Of a stretch of 64,000 nt of DNA, positions 34,378 to 42,650 are shown one piece after another. The stretch lies in the NCBI RefSeq assembly GCF_008254045.1, contig NZ_CP042425.1, positions 5,828,001 through 5,892,000 of the forward strand. The letters run 5' to 3'. Positions within the stretch are counted from its first letter, which is position 1; each line of letters opens with the position of its first letter. The notes beneath the pieces are model-generated. The model ran no database searches and was not told the DNA's origin. It worked only from the letters and a program-made list of their open reading frames with translations. The position numbers and the translations under genes are program-made. The DNA is from Limnoglobus roseus. GTDB lineage: Bacteria; Planctomycetota; Planctomycetia; Gemmatales; Gemmataceae.

Positions 34378-35634
34378 ATGACCGATCATGACGCCCTGCT
34401 GAACGCGATCATCTCCGAACCCGACGACGACACGGCCCGCCTGGTTTACGCCGACTTCATCGAAGAAGCCGGCGAACCCGAGCGGGCCGCGTTCATTCGC
34501 GAACAAATTGAACTGGCCCGCGTGCCCGACTGGGAACCGTTGGCCGTACGCTACCGGCGGGCAGACCTCCCGACGCAAGCGGGCGACCGTTTTCGCTCCA
34601 GTCTGCCGTGGGCCGACGGCTGGAACCCGCGGTTCCCCTTTCGCCGCGGCTTCGGTTACGCCGTCAAGACGACGGCCGTCCGCCATCTCATCGAATTCGG
34701 CGAGCAATTGTTCGCCTCGGCCCCGCTTGGTGAATTGCATCTGCCGGGCGGCGACATGATGGAGTACCGCGAGTTCGCAGCCCAACCGTGGCTTCCTCAC
34801 GTGCGAAGTGTGCGATTCTGGCTGAGCGTAACGCCCACGGAGCCGGTCCGAGCGCTCTGTGCCTCCCCGCTTTCGACCGGCGTGCAGGCCATCCACTTCG
34901 AGAAGGCGAGCAGTCCGGGGATGTCGTTTTTGGTCGAAGGTCTGTTCCAGTCTCCACTCGGCCGGCAACTGCGGGAACTCTCATTCCGCGTCGGCGATGG
35001 CTCGCAACTCGACTTGATCGAGGCGTTCGAAGCCGGCGGCCCGACGAACCTCGAACGCCTAGCGTTCGACAACATGGGGTTGGATTTGCTCGCCACGGAA
35101 CGGTTCTCACGTTCGCCGGTCCTGGAAACGCTCCGCGAGTTGACCTTTCGGAACATGTTCTTCAGTGCGGCCCAGTTCGACCTGATCCTGCGGAGTGCGG
35201 CGACGGGTTTGGACGCGCTCACGTTTCGCAACATGGGGTACCGGCCGCGGAACCGCGCCCAGCTTTCGGGGCTGGCCGGCCTGAAGAAATTCCGCACGCT
35301 GAAGCGGTTGGACCTGACCGGCAGTTACGGCCTGCGGAACCACCTCCATGGCGTCTGCGTGAAGTCGCTACGGACGCTCCGCTCGCTCGGCCTCGGCGGC
35401 ATTACACTCGACGAAGTCTTCCTGCGGCAACTCGTTCAAGCACCGTGCTGGCCGAACCTCGTCGAACTCGATCTCAGCGAGAACGCCCTGACGGATTTGG
35501 CCGCGGGCCATCTGCTGACCGTACCACGACCGCCGGAACTGACCACACTCGACCTCCGTGGCAACCCGTCCCTCCCCCCGCGCGTCAGGGAGGAGTTGCA
35601 CGAACACTTCGGCCCGGCCATGCTATTTGACTAG
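34378..35634 (+). CDS. TIGR02996-domain protein with leucine-rich repeats
   Basis: 418 residues. The first about 45 residues match the TIGR02996 repeat-companion domain (ALLNAIISEPDDDTARLVYA, then ADFIEEAGEPERAAFIREQ), which is frequent in Gemmata-like genomes. The rest shows LRR-like repeats such as LERLAFDNMGL, LRELTFRNMFF, LKRLDLTGSYGL and LVELDLSENALTDLAAGHL. It has no signal peptide. It would fold as a curved solenoid for protein binding, and the partner is unknown. It lies 36 bp after the kinase gene on the same strand, so they could share a transcript. Its 3' end overlaps the convergent DUF885 gene by 12 bp. Confidence 0.88.
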   Translation: MTDHDALLNAIISEPDDDTARLVYADFIEEAGEPERAAFIREQIELARVPDWEPLAVRYRRADLPTQAGDRFRSSLPWADGWNPRFPFRRGFGYAVKTTAVRHLIEFGEQLFASAPLGELHLPGGDMMEYREFAAQPWLPHVRSVRFWLSVTPTEPVRALCASPLSTGVQAIHFEKASSPGMSFLVEGLFQSPLGRQLRELSFRVGDGSQLDLIEAFEAGGPTNLERLAFDNMGLDLLATERFSRSPVLETLRELTFRNMFFSAAQFDLILRSAATGLDALTFRNMGYRPRNRAQLSGLAGLKKFRTLKRLDLTGSYGLRNHLHGVCVKSLRTLRSLGLGGITLDEVFLRQLVQAPCWPNLVELDLSENALTDLAAGHLLTVPRPPELTTLDLRGNPSLPPRVREELHEHFGPAMLFD

Positions 35635-37347
35635 CTCCGGCAGGTACTTCACCGGCAGTGTGCCGTGGCTCAGCGCGGCCTCGTGGTACTTCCCGAGATC
35701 GAATTTGTCGCCTTGCTCGCGCTGGACCTTCTGCCGCAGCCGGTAGAAGGCGGTGCGCCCGACGAAGTACGTCGAGAGTTGGCAGGAACTCTGTTTCGCT
35801 CGTTGCACCTTGCCGACCGCCTCGCCCTCGGTTTGGAAGCCGCGGTCGATGAGCAGTCGGAGGGCTTCCTCGTCGGTCATGTTCGAGCAGTGCATCCGGT
35901 GGTCGAGGATCGCGTTCAGCACGGCCCGGATGTAGAACTTCAACTGGTGCAACCGCAACGCAAGATCGCCGTCCCCGTAACCCTGATCGAGCATCATCTG
36001 TTCGGTGTATACCGCCCACCCTTCCGCAAACACGCCGGAGTAGAGCACCTTGCGGATCAGCGACGGGTGGCGGTTGCCGTACTCCAACTGCACGTAGTGG
36101 CCGGGGTACGCCTCGTGGATCGTAAGGATTTGCAGCATCGAGCGGTTGTACTCGCGGAAGAACGCTTCCTGTCGCGCGGCCGGCCAGTCTGACGGCGGCG
36201 GCGAGATCGCGTAGAGGCTGTCCGCCTTCGGGTCGAACGTCGGGGCCGGGTTCAGGTACGCCGCCGAGAAGCCACGCTGGAATTCCGGCATCTCGATGAT
36301 CTTGCAGCGGTCCGGGTCGGGCAGCGTCAGGATGCGCTTCTCGCGGATGAACTGCTTGATCTTCTCGACCCCCTTACGGGCGTCATCGACCAAGCCCTCC
36401 GGCGTGCTGTGCTGCTTGCCAAGTTCGTCGAGGACGGCCTTCACCGTCGCCCGTCGGCCGGCTGCGTCGTCGGGGGGGAGGGCCTTGCCGGGGAAGGTCT
36501 TCGACCAGAGTTGCTTCGCGACGTTGTACATCTCGCGCTCGACGCGGTCGGCCTCCGCCTCGGCTTCGCGAATCACGTCGGCGGCGGACAGGCCGGCGTC
36601 GAGTTCGAGTTCGAGCTTCTTGGCGAAGCGGTCCTGCCCAAGCCGCCAGTCGCCGGACGATCGCGGGAGCAGGTCTTTCTCCAAGAACGTCTGGTATTCC
36701 TTGAGTGTGGTGACGGCCGCTTTGCACGGTCCGGTGAGTTCGCTCGCCCCCGGCGTCGTGCCGGCGAGGCCGAAGATGTCTTTCTCGTAGAAGGCGATGG
36801 CCCCGAGGTTCCGCTTAATGGCGATCTCGGTTAACACCTTCGGCGGGGCCTTGAGCGACTCCTTCGCGTCGGCGATGACCTTCGGGATGTACGTAATCCG
36901 CTTGGCAGCGTTCGCCGTGTTCCGCTCCTTCGGCAGCGTCGATTGCGTGAACAGCGAGAACACGCTGTCCGAGACGTACTCGCCGAACACCCGCGGGTCG
37001 TTCGCGAAGCGAGAATCGTGTTCCGCCTGCCAGAGCGAATACTTCAGCGCGTGCGTCCAGATTTCGAGGTCGATCTGAGCCGATCGCGTCAGCTTTTTGG
37101 CGTCGATCTTCGCCGCGAGGTCGGTGAGGAGCTTTTTCGTGCGATCCACGTCCTCGGACCGTGCCCGTGGCGAGAGGTCGTCGAGGCGGTCGTCGTACTC
37201 GTGGTTGCCCTGCGAAGTCGCGAACGCGGGGTGGCGGTGAAACTCGTCGGTGAGATACGCCTGAAAGGCGGCGGCGAGTTTTGCGTCTTCGCCGGTCGGG
37301 TCGGCGGTTGGCATGAGCGGCACCGTGAGCAACAGCAGCGGCAGCAT
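35623..37347 (-). CDS. DUF885 putative metallopeptidase
   Basis: 574 residues from the ATG at 37347 (an AAGGGAA lies upstream); it opens with a short signal-like LPLLLLTVPLMPTADP. The DUF885 hallmark HEAYPGH (an HExxxxH-type metal motif) is in ILTIHEAYPGHYVQLEYGN, and GVFAEGWAVYTEQMML gives the second Glu/His-type segment. DUF885 proteins are related to M32-like peptidases, but few have been assayed. It is the last gene of a four-gene minus-strand operon, 14 bp after the TIGR03790 gene. The stop lies inside the LRR gene's 3' end. Confidence 0.88.
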   Translation of the reverse strand: MLPLLLLTVPLMPTADPTGEDAKLAAAFQAYLTDEFHRHPAFATSQGNHEYDDRLDDLSPRARSEDVDRTKKLLTDLAAKIDAKKLTRSAQIDLEIWTHALKYSLWQAEHDSRFANDPRVFGEYVSDSVFSLFTQSTLPKERNTANAAKRITYIPKVIADAKESLKAPPKVLTEIAIKRNLGAIAFYEKDIFGLAGTTPGASELTGPCKAAVTTLKEYQTFLEKDLLPRSSGDWRLGQDRFAKKLELELDAGLSAADVIREAEAEADRVEREMYNVAKQLWSKTFPGKALPPDDAAGRRATVKAVLDELGKQHSTPEGLVDDARKGVEKIKQFIREKRILTLPDPDRCKIIEMPEFQRGFSAAYLNPAPTFDPKADSLYAISPPPSDWPAARQEAFFREYNRSMLQILTIHEAYPGHYVQLEYGNRHPSLIRKVLYSGVFAEGWAVYTEQMMLDQGYGDGDLALRLHQLKFYIRAVLNAILDHRMHCSNMTDEEALRLLIDRGFQTEGEAVGKVQRAKQSSCQLSTYFVGRTAFYRLRQKVQREQGDKFDLGKYHEAALSHGTLPVKYLPELVK

Positions 37348-37361
37348 AAGTTCCCTTGTCG

Positions 37362-38657
37362 TTACTTGAACATCGCGGCCCCACCCTTGGGGCTGGGGAC
37401 GACTTGCGTCTCGTCGAGCTTCGGAGTTTTCTTGTACGGATTGTAGAGCGGGTCGCCGACGAGGACGGTCATCCAACTCGTGAAATAGACCGTCCGGGCG
37501 TACGCCTCGACGAGCGTGTACTTGCCGGTCGCGAGGAAGCCGAAGAACTCGGCCGGCTTGGGGAAGCCGATGGTGTACGGCTCCGCGACGGGGCCGAGAG
37601 TCGCGGCCACGCCGGCTTTCAGCAGGTTCGGACACCACACCTTCGAATCTGGTTTCCGCAGCGTCACGGCCTCGCTACTCGCGAGGTGCCACGCGATGGC
37701 TCCTTTCACGAACCGGCAGCACGGCTGGTAGTTGCCGTGCGCGTACCACCCGGCGTACAGGGCCGCGTCCGGGCAACTGTCGGCCGCGAAGGTTTCGTTC
37801 TTGTTGTCGAGCGTCACGTCGAACTTCGCCGACTGAAAGAGAGCGGCCATCTCCCGGAAGGATTCGTCGTAGCCGCCGTAACCGAGGCTGTCGCCCGGCT
37901 TCTTCGGGTCGAAACCGATCCCGCGGGCGTCGACGTAGACCTTGCCGGTCAACCCAACGGCTTCCACCTCCACCGCGTCGTCGATCAGCCGTTTCGCGAT
38001 TTCCGGTGTGGGTCCGTCGAGGCGGCACGTCATTAACACGGGCGGTAGCTTTGCCTTCTGATCCACGGGGAACTGCCAGTGAAGGGGGTTCGGCTGCCAC
38101 CGGACGAGGCGATACTCTTTCTGCCACAGCAGCATGAGCTCGCTGTCGAAGGCCGCCTCGCTTTGCTTGTGCGAGAGGGCCGCCTGCTTCTCTTCGAGCC
38201 GCTTCAAGTTGGCCCGCGCGGCTGTCAGTTCGACGGCATCCTTCTTCTCGGCCTTCTCCAACGCGGCGAGGTCGTCTTTCGCTTGCTGAAGTTTCGGCTT
38301 CAGTGTTTCGAGTTCTTGCTTCTCGTCCCGTGTCGGCTCTTGGCCGCCGACGCGGAGGGGGATTCCGTAAGTCGCGAGCAGACACTTCACCTTGTCCTTC
38401 CGCTCGCCGAGGGCTTCTCGCAAAACGGGGAGGACGAGCCGGTCGTACTCGGCACGACTGATGTCCTCGCCCGTTGGCAGATTCAACTCGACGACGTTCT
38501 CCTTCGGCACGCCGCGCTTTGCGACGTAGTGATCGGCGACCTCTCGCGACGCCGCGACCTTGCGGTTGACGAGGACGACGATCTCGGCGGGTTCGAGCGC
38601 GCGGGTGGTGGCAAGGAAGAGTACGGTGGCAAAGAGGGCCAGCAGCGGTCGCGTCAT
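37362..38657 (-). CDS. TIGR03790 family protein
   Basis: 431 residues from the ATG at 38657, which starts a signal sequence (MTRPLLALFATVLFLATTRA). The N-terminal third is typical of TIGR03790: EIVVLVNRKVAASREVADHY and YVAKRGVPKENVVELNLP, then a YGIPLRVG segment. In the middle is a coiled coil of about 60 residues rich in K, E and A (KPKLQQAKDDLAALEKAEKK). The C-terminal part has LYAGWYAHGNYQPCCRFVKG. The family is found in planctomycetes, verrucomicrobia and others, and its function is not established. It starts 4 bp after the esterase stop, so translation is probably coupled. Confidence 0.85.
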   Translation of the reverse strand: MTRPLLALFATVLFLATTRALEPAEIVVLVNRKVAASREVADHYVAKRGVPKENVVELNLPTGEDISRAEYDRLVLPVLREALGERKDKVKCLLATYGIPLRVGGQEPTRDEKQELETLKPKLQQAKDDLAALEKAEKKDAVELTAARANLKRLEEKQAALSHKQSEAAFDSELMLLWQKEYRLVRWQPNPLHWQFPVDQKAKLPPVLMTCRLDGPTPEIAKRLIDDAVEVEAVGLTGKVYVDARGIGFDPKKPGDSLGYGGYDESFREMAALFQSAKFDVTLDNKNETFAADSCPDAALYAGWYAHGNYQPCCRFVKGAIAWHLASSEAVTLRKPDSKVWCPNLLKAGVAATLGPVAEPYTIGFPKPAEFFGFLATGKYTLVEAYARTVYFTSWMTVLVGDPLYNPYKKTPKLDETQVVPSPKGGAAMFK

Positions 38658-38661
38658 GGGG

Positions 38662-39513
38662 TCACAGCGAGTAGCGTTGGAAAAAGTCCCAGATACGGCG
38701 GTTCGCGTCGAGGCGGTCGGAGGGCGGGCCGCCGATGCGGCGGTTGAATTGCCCCTCGCCGCCGGGCCAGTGGTGGCCGAGACCGTCAACTGTAATCGAC
38801 CGGAACTCGACGGGGCCAGGGAAAACCTCTTCGCGTATGCCGGCCGCGTCAACATCGAGGACCGACGCCGTTGAACACGAGTTAACCGCCGCCCATCGTT
38901 CGAGCGTACGGACGACTGGCGGCCGTTGAATCAGTTTGTTCCCCCACGGCAGTTCGACCGTTCCGCCGCGGTACGGCAAGAGCGGGTCTTGGGAGCCGAT
39001 GATGTAGAGCGTGGGCACCGGCTTCGATATGACTTGCGGGGGGACCCAACAGTGCCCGGCCACCGGGGCGATGGCCGCTACAAGATCTGGCCGCTCCGCG
39101 GCGAACCGGAACGTCATCCCCGCGCCGTTCGAGAACCCCGTCAGGGAGATTCTTCGCGGGTCTGCCCCCGTGCGATTGATCGCGTCGGTGAACACGTGGG
39201 TCAGGAAATCCACGTCGTCGGCGTCCGTCTGGAGTTCGGCGTTTGCCGCTGGTGAGCCGTCGTTCCACCGGGGTGGGTTGGTCAAGAACTTGGGCGGTTG
39301 ATCGGGCCGCGGCCGCAACGCCTCGGGCACGACCAGCACGAAACCTTGCTCGGCCGCGAACGCCGGGAGCTTCGTCTCATGAGCCGTCCACTCGGCCGTG
39401 CCGCCCGTGCCAGGCAGGAAGACGACTACCGCCGGCGCTTCGACGACGGCGGGCGGGCGGAAGATCAGGTAACGGCGGTTCTGCCTGCGGTGGTCGAAAG
39501 AGATTTGTTCCAC
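38662..39513 (-). CDS. secreted-type alpha/beta hydrolase (PHB depolymerase/feruloyl esterase-like)
   Basis: 283 residues from a GTG at 39513. That start lies one base after the TGA of the diguanylate cyclase gene, so coupling is likely; the open frame upstream lies inside that gene. The catalytic Ser is S128 in GFSNGAGMTF (G-x-S-x-G), and the acid is likely in IIGSQDPLLPY. The His is in DGLGHHWPG. The pattern FLPGTGGTAEWTA plus PPRWNDGSPA matches esterases of the polyhydroxybutyrate depolymerase (LpqC) group. No signal peptide is visible, so location is uncertain. The natural ester is unknown. Confidence 0.82.
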   Translation of the reverse strand: MEQISFDHRRQNRRYLIFRPPAVVEAPAVVVFLPGTGGTAEWTAHETKLPAFAAEQGFVLVVPEALRPRPDQPPKFLTNPPRWNDGSPAANAELQTDADDVDFLTHVFTDAINRTGADPRRISLTGFSNGAGMTFRFAAERPDLVAAIAPVAGHCWVPPQVISKPVPTLYIIGSQDPLLPYRGGTVELPWGNKLIQRPPVVRTLERWAAVNSCSTASVLDVDAAGIREEVFPGPVEFRSITVDGLGHHWPGGEGQFNRRIGGPPSDRLDANRRIWDFFQRYSL

Positions 39514-39514
39514 G

Positions 39515-40717
39515 TCAGTTCGACCCGTTCCGATCGGGGTATCGCGGGTACAGTTTCCGCCGATGTTTCTGGGCGTACATGGCGCTGTCCGCCTTCTGGT
39601 AAGCGGTCTTCGTGTCGTCACCGTCGGCGAACGTGGCGGTGCCCCACGCCACAACGAGGTTATACGGCTGGGGTAGGCCGGGCAACCGCTGGCTGAGTAA
39701 CTCGGAATCGATCGCGGAGAGCCGCGATTCCATTTCCTCCGCGTGGCCGCCGGGCATCACCACGATGAACTCGTCGCCGCCGATGCGGAAGATCGGATCT
39801 GTGACGCGGAACTTTCCGACCAACGCTCGCGAAACGAGCTTCAAGGCCGCATCGCCGGCGGCGTGCAGGTAGTTGTCGTTGAGTTGCTTCAGATCGTTCA
39901 AGTCGATGACCGCCAAGCACCCCGCCCCGCTCTCGTGTCCGCGGCCCGCGACCCACTCTTCGTACGCACGGCGATTGAGCAACCCGGTCAGACCGTCCGT
40001 GCGGGCGACCTTCTCAAGTTCCGCCTGGGCTTCCGCGAGCATTTGGTTGTTCGCGTGCATTTGATCGCGGATCCGCTCGCAGGCGAGGATGACTAGCCCC
40101 AGGACCATCAACAACTCTGCCAGTGAGTCGAAGATTACGGCCAACCAATGGACCTGCAACTCGACGTCGCCGGCGTCCCGCGTGCGGAACAGAATCAACC
40201 CGTGGAGTGTCATGAGGCCGACCACCGCCCACAGCCCGACCCGCACGATCGGCATGCCGAGGGAAGGGCGGGGCGGCGGGGTGCGGAAGTGGGTCGCCGA
40301 GTGCGCCGCCGCGAACAGCATGGCCATGCCGAAGAAGTGGTAAGGCACGGCGTAGCGGAAACTGGGCACGACCCATGGGGCGACTACACCGAACATAAAA
40401 AAGGGGGCGAGTCGCCAGAGGTCGTGGAAGTCGAACGCCATGCCGACGGTGTACTCGCGGAGGCCGGACCAGAGCAGGAAGACGGTGACGTAACTGCCCA
40501 AACAGTACGCCATGAAACAACCGCGGTTGTACCAACTCGAGGTGTCGGTTTGAAACGTGAACGACAGGCAGGCGAGAGCCAGGACAAAGGCGACTGACGA
40601 GGCGGCCCACGATGTCAAGAAACGAACCTGCATCGCCCGGCCGAGTTGCCACAAGAAAAATGCAACCAGGCCCGTACCAATTGTTTGAACTGCAATGGCA
40701 CCGAGGACGAACCCCAT
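39515..40717 (-). CDS. membrane diguanylate cyclase (GGDEF)
   Basis: 400 residues. The first roughly 215 residues contain about seven hydrophobic helices, then a short coiled linker (ACERIRDQMHANNQMLAEAQ) leads to a GGDEF domain. The catalytic GGDEF is at 313-317 (RIGGDEFIVV). The product-inhibition I-site RVTD (304-307) is five residues upstream, the usual spacing. It should synthesise c-di-GMP and be feedback inhibited. The membrane region probably senses an external or lipid signal. It is the first gene of the minus-strand operon with the esterase, TIGR03790 and DUF885 genes. A 10-bp-spaced direct repeat lies in its promoter region. Confidence 0.9.
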   Translation of the reverse strand: MGFVLGAIAVQTIGTGLVAFFLWQLGRAMQVRFLTSWAASSVAFVLALACLSFTFQTDTSSWYNRGCFMAYCLGSYVTVFLLWSGLREYTVGMAFDFHDLWRLAPFFMFGVVAPWVVPSFRYAVPYHFFGMAMLFAAAHSATHFRTPPPRPSLGMPIVRVGLWAVVGLMTLHGLILFRTRDAGDVELQVHWLAVIFDSLAELLMVLGLVILACERIRDQMHANNQMLAEAQAELEKVARTDGLTGLLNRRAYEEWVAGRGHESGAGCLAVIDLNDLKQLNDNYLHAAGDAALKLVSRALVGKFRVTDPIFRIGGDEFIVVMPGGHAEEMESRLSAIDSELLSQRLPGLPQPYNLVVAWGTATFADGDDTKTAYQKADSAMYAQKHRRKLYPRYPDRNGSN

Positions 40718-40763
40718 AAAGCCAATTCACAACAAAGCTCGGCATCCATGACGGGATTCCCCA

Positions 40764-40780
40764 CCCTAGTATACCCTAGT
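40764..40780 (-). promoter_or_regulatory. direct repeat over a -10 box upstream of the diguanylate cyclase operon
   Basis: ACTAGGG occurs twice on the minus strand (complement of 40774-40780 and 40764-40770), 10 bp apart, one DNA turn. A TATACT box (40768-40773) overlaps the repeat, 51 bp before the ATG at 40717. This could be an operator over a -10 element; no good -35 is visible. Confidence 0.35.
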
Positions 40781-40838
40781 TGATGGGTGAAGATGGGTAA
40801 TTTATCGGTTGTACGGTCTTTTTATGGTTCTGCTGCTG

Positions 40839-42650
40839 TCACGCTCCATACAACTCGCCGACGTGCGTGGCGGACTCCCGGGCGGTCAGCCATTCCGTGA
40901 TCTCCCCGGTTTCGCGAATCACCGATTCGACCTGCTGACGGTCTTGCAGCACGTTCGCGGCCGACTCCTTCGGAACCGACTGATAGGCGCGGAGGTACTC
41001 GGCCTCCAACCGCCCCCGCAGTTTCCGTTCGAACTCGCCACGAATAGCCGGCCAGCGGACGGGGAAGACGAGCGACACGAGGACGTGTAAGAGGATCAAC
41101 GTGCCGAGCGTGACGAAGAATGGCAGCAAGACGTGGAAGAACGACGGCGTGAAGTCCTCGACAAAGAACCGCCATAGCAGGACGAAGATGGTGGCGATCA
41201 GAACCCCTTCCGGCAAGTAGTTGGCGAGGGTTCGCACGGCGGCCTGGAGGTACGCCATCCCGCCCGTCGGAGTTGTGAACTCGCGCTCCACTTCGGTCAA
41301 GCTGTCCACGACGGCCCGCGTGAATCGCTCGTCCCAGTCCATCTTCGAGACCTGAGCCGTCGGCTCGTTCAGCAGGTTCACGGGGAAGCCTTGCTGGTCG
41401 GCGTCTACCAGGAGCTTGTTCACGAGCGCGAGGCCACGTTGGTCCAGAACTCGGTCGCCGGCCGAGCGGGCGCACCCGTGGGCGAATTCCGTCAGGTCGA
41501 TGTCTTCCGGTGGGCCGGGTTGCGAACCGCCAGCCAACGGAAGGCGACTGCGTATCGGCCGCCAGGCGTGCGACATCGTCGTCAGCCGCAGGTACGCCGC
41601 CATGATGCCGCGGAAACGGTGTTGGCCGCGGACGTTGAACTGTTGTTCGATTTCGGTTCGGTGCGGGTCGAGCGACGCGACGAGAACCTCGGTCGAGACG
41701 CCGGCCTCGTCTGTCAGGTGGCCGGACCACGACGCGGAAACCTTCTCTGCCTCGGCCGTCAAATCGGGCGGGAGCACGGCTTCCGCCGCGGTCGCAACGT
41801 GGTCGAGCAACAGGCCGACGCCCCGGGCCTTAACTGCTTCGATCTCCAACCGCGTCAGTCCGAGTTCCAGCCACTCCTTCAGTTCCGCGAACTGTTCGCC
41901 GTCCAGTTTCCCCGCCGTCGGAGTCGCCCCCTCCACCCACCGATCGGCACTGGTGCGGAAGAATCGCGGGTTCATGAACCCCTCGGCTTTCAGGTCCGCG
42001 AGCCAGTCCTCGTCGGGGCGAACGCCGGACTTGAACGACTGGAGGCAGCGGTCCCACTTGTTCAGGATGAACGCGAACCCGCGTCGTTGCCGTTGCTGCT
42101 TGAGGAGTTCCAGTGTGAACTGGTCGTGGTACTTTTCCTGCGACCCGACGTAGAGCACCACGTCGGCGACCGGCAACAGCGACAGGAGTTTGCGACCGTT
42201 CTCCTCGTCGTTGCTGTCCACGTCCGGCGTGTCCACGATGACCTTGTGGGCCAGGCTCTCGCGGTCGTGGCGGATCAGTCGGCAGTGCCGCAGGGAGGGG
42301 TCGAGTTTGTCGGGGTTGACCGAGTTGTGGAAGTACACCACCGGGTCGCGTGTTGTGGGCCGAGTCGGGGACGCCTGGGCCACGGCCGCCCCGGCGAGGG
42401 CGTTCATCAGCGTGGACTTGCCGACGCCGGTGCCGCCCATGAGCATGACGACGAGCAGCGGGTGGTCCACGTCGAGGGCGTCGGCCTTCCGCTTCAGGTC
42501 GTCCGTCAGCCCTTCGGTTTCGGCCCGCCGGACGACCGGCACGGGGTAGAAGTGTTGGCCGTCCAGCCACGCGCGGAGCCGCCTCTCCAGGCCGCGGAGG
42601 AGCGGGGCCAGCGTACGAAGGAACGGGGCGTCGGAGGGCGTCTGACTCAT
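40839..42650 (-). CDS. large membrane GTPase B (dynamin-like candidate)
   Basis: 603 residues from the ATG at 42650, which overlaps the upstream GTPase stop by 4 bp (ATGA). G motifs: G1 GGTGVGKST (72-80), G3 DTPD (140-143) in VIVDTPDVDSNDEE, and canonical G4 NKWD (197-200). After the G domain (to about 260) the chain is helical up to a hydrophobic hairpin at about 476-530 (GVLIATIFVLLWRFF and FFVTLGTLILLHVLVSLVF). The last 73 residues are charged and helical (KLRGRLEAEYLRAYQ). This layout (GTPase, helical bundle, membrane hairpin, helical tail) resembles bacterial dynamin-like proteins. The family assignment is an inference. Confidence 0.8.
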   Translation of the reverse strand: MSQTPSDAPFLRTLAPLLRGLERRLRAWLDGQHFYPVPVVRRAETEGLTDDLKRKADALDVDHPLLVVMLMGGTGVGKSTLMNALAGAAVAQASPTRPTTRDPVVYFHNSVNPDKLDPSLRHCRLIRHDRESLAHKVIVDTPDVDSNDEENGRKLLSLLPVADVVLYVGSQEKYHDQFTLELLKQQRQRRGFAFILNKWDRCLQSFKSGVRPDEDWLADLKAEGFMNPRFFRTSADRWVEGATPTAGKLDGEQFAELKEWLELGLTRLEIEAVKARGVGLLLDHVATAAEAVLPPDLTAEAEKVSASWSGHLTDEAGVSTEVLVASLDPHRTEIEQQFNVRGQHRFRGIMAAYLRLTTMSHAWRPIRSRLPLAGGSQPGPPEDIDLTEFAHGCARSAGDRVLDQRGLALVNKLLVDADQQGFPVNLLNEPTAQVSKMDWDERFTRAVVDSLTEVEREFTTPTGGMAYLQAAVRTLANYLPEGVLIATIFVLLWRFFVEDFTPSFFHVLLPFFVTLGTLILLHVLVSLVFPVRWPAIRGEFERKLRGRLEAEYLRAYQSVPKESAANVLQDRQQVESVIRETGEITEWLTARESATHVGELYGA

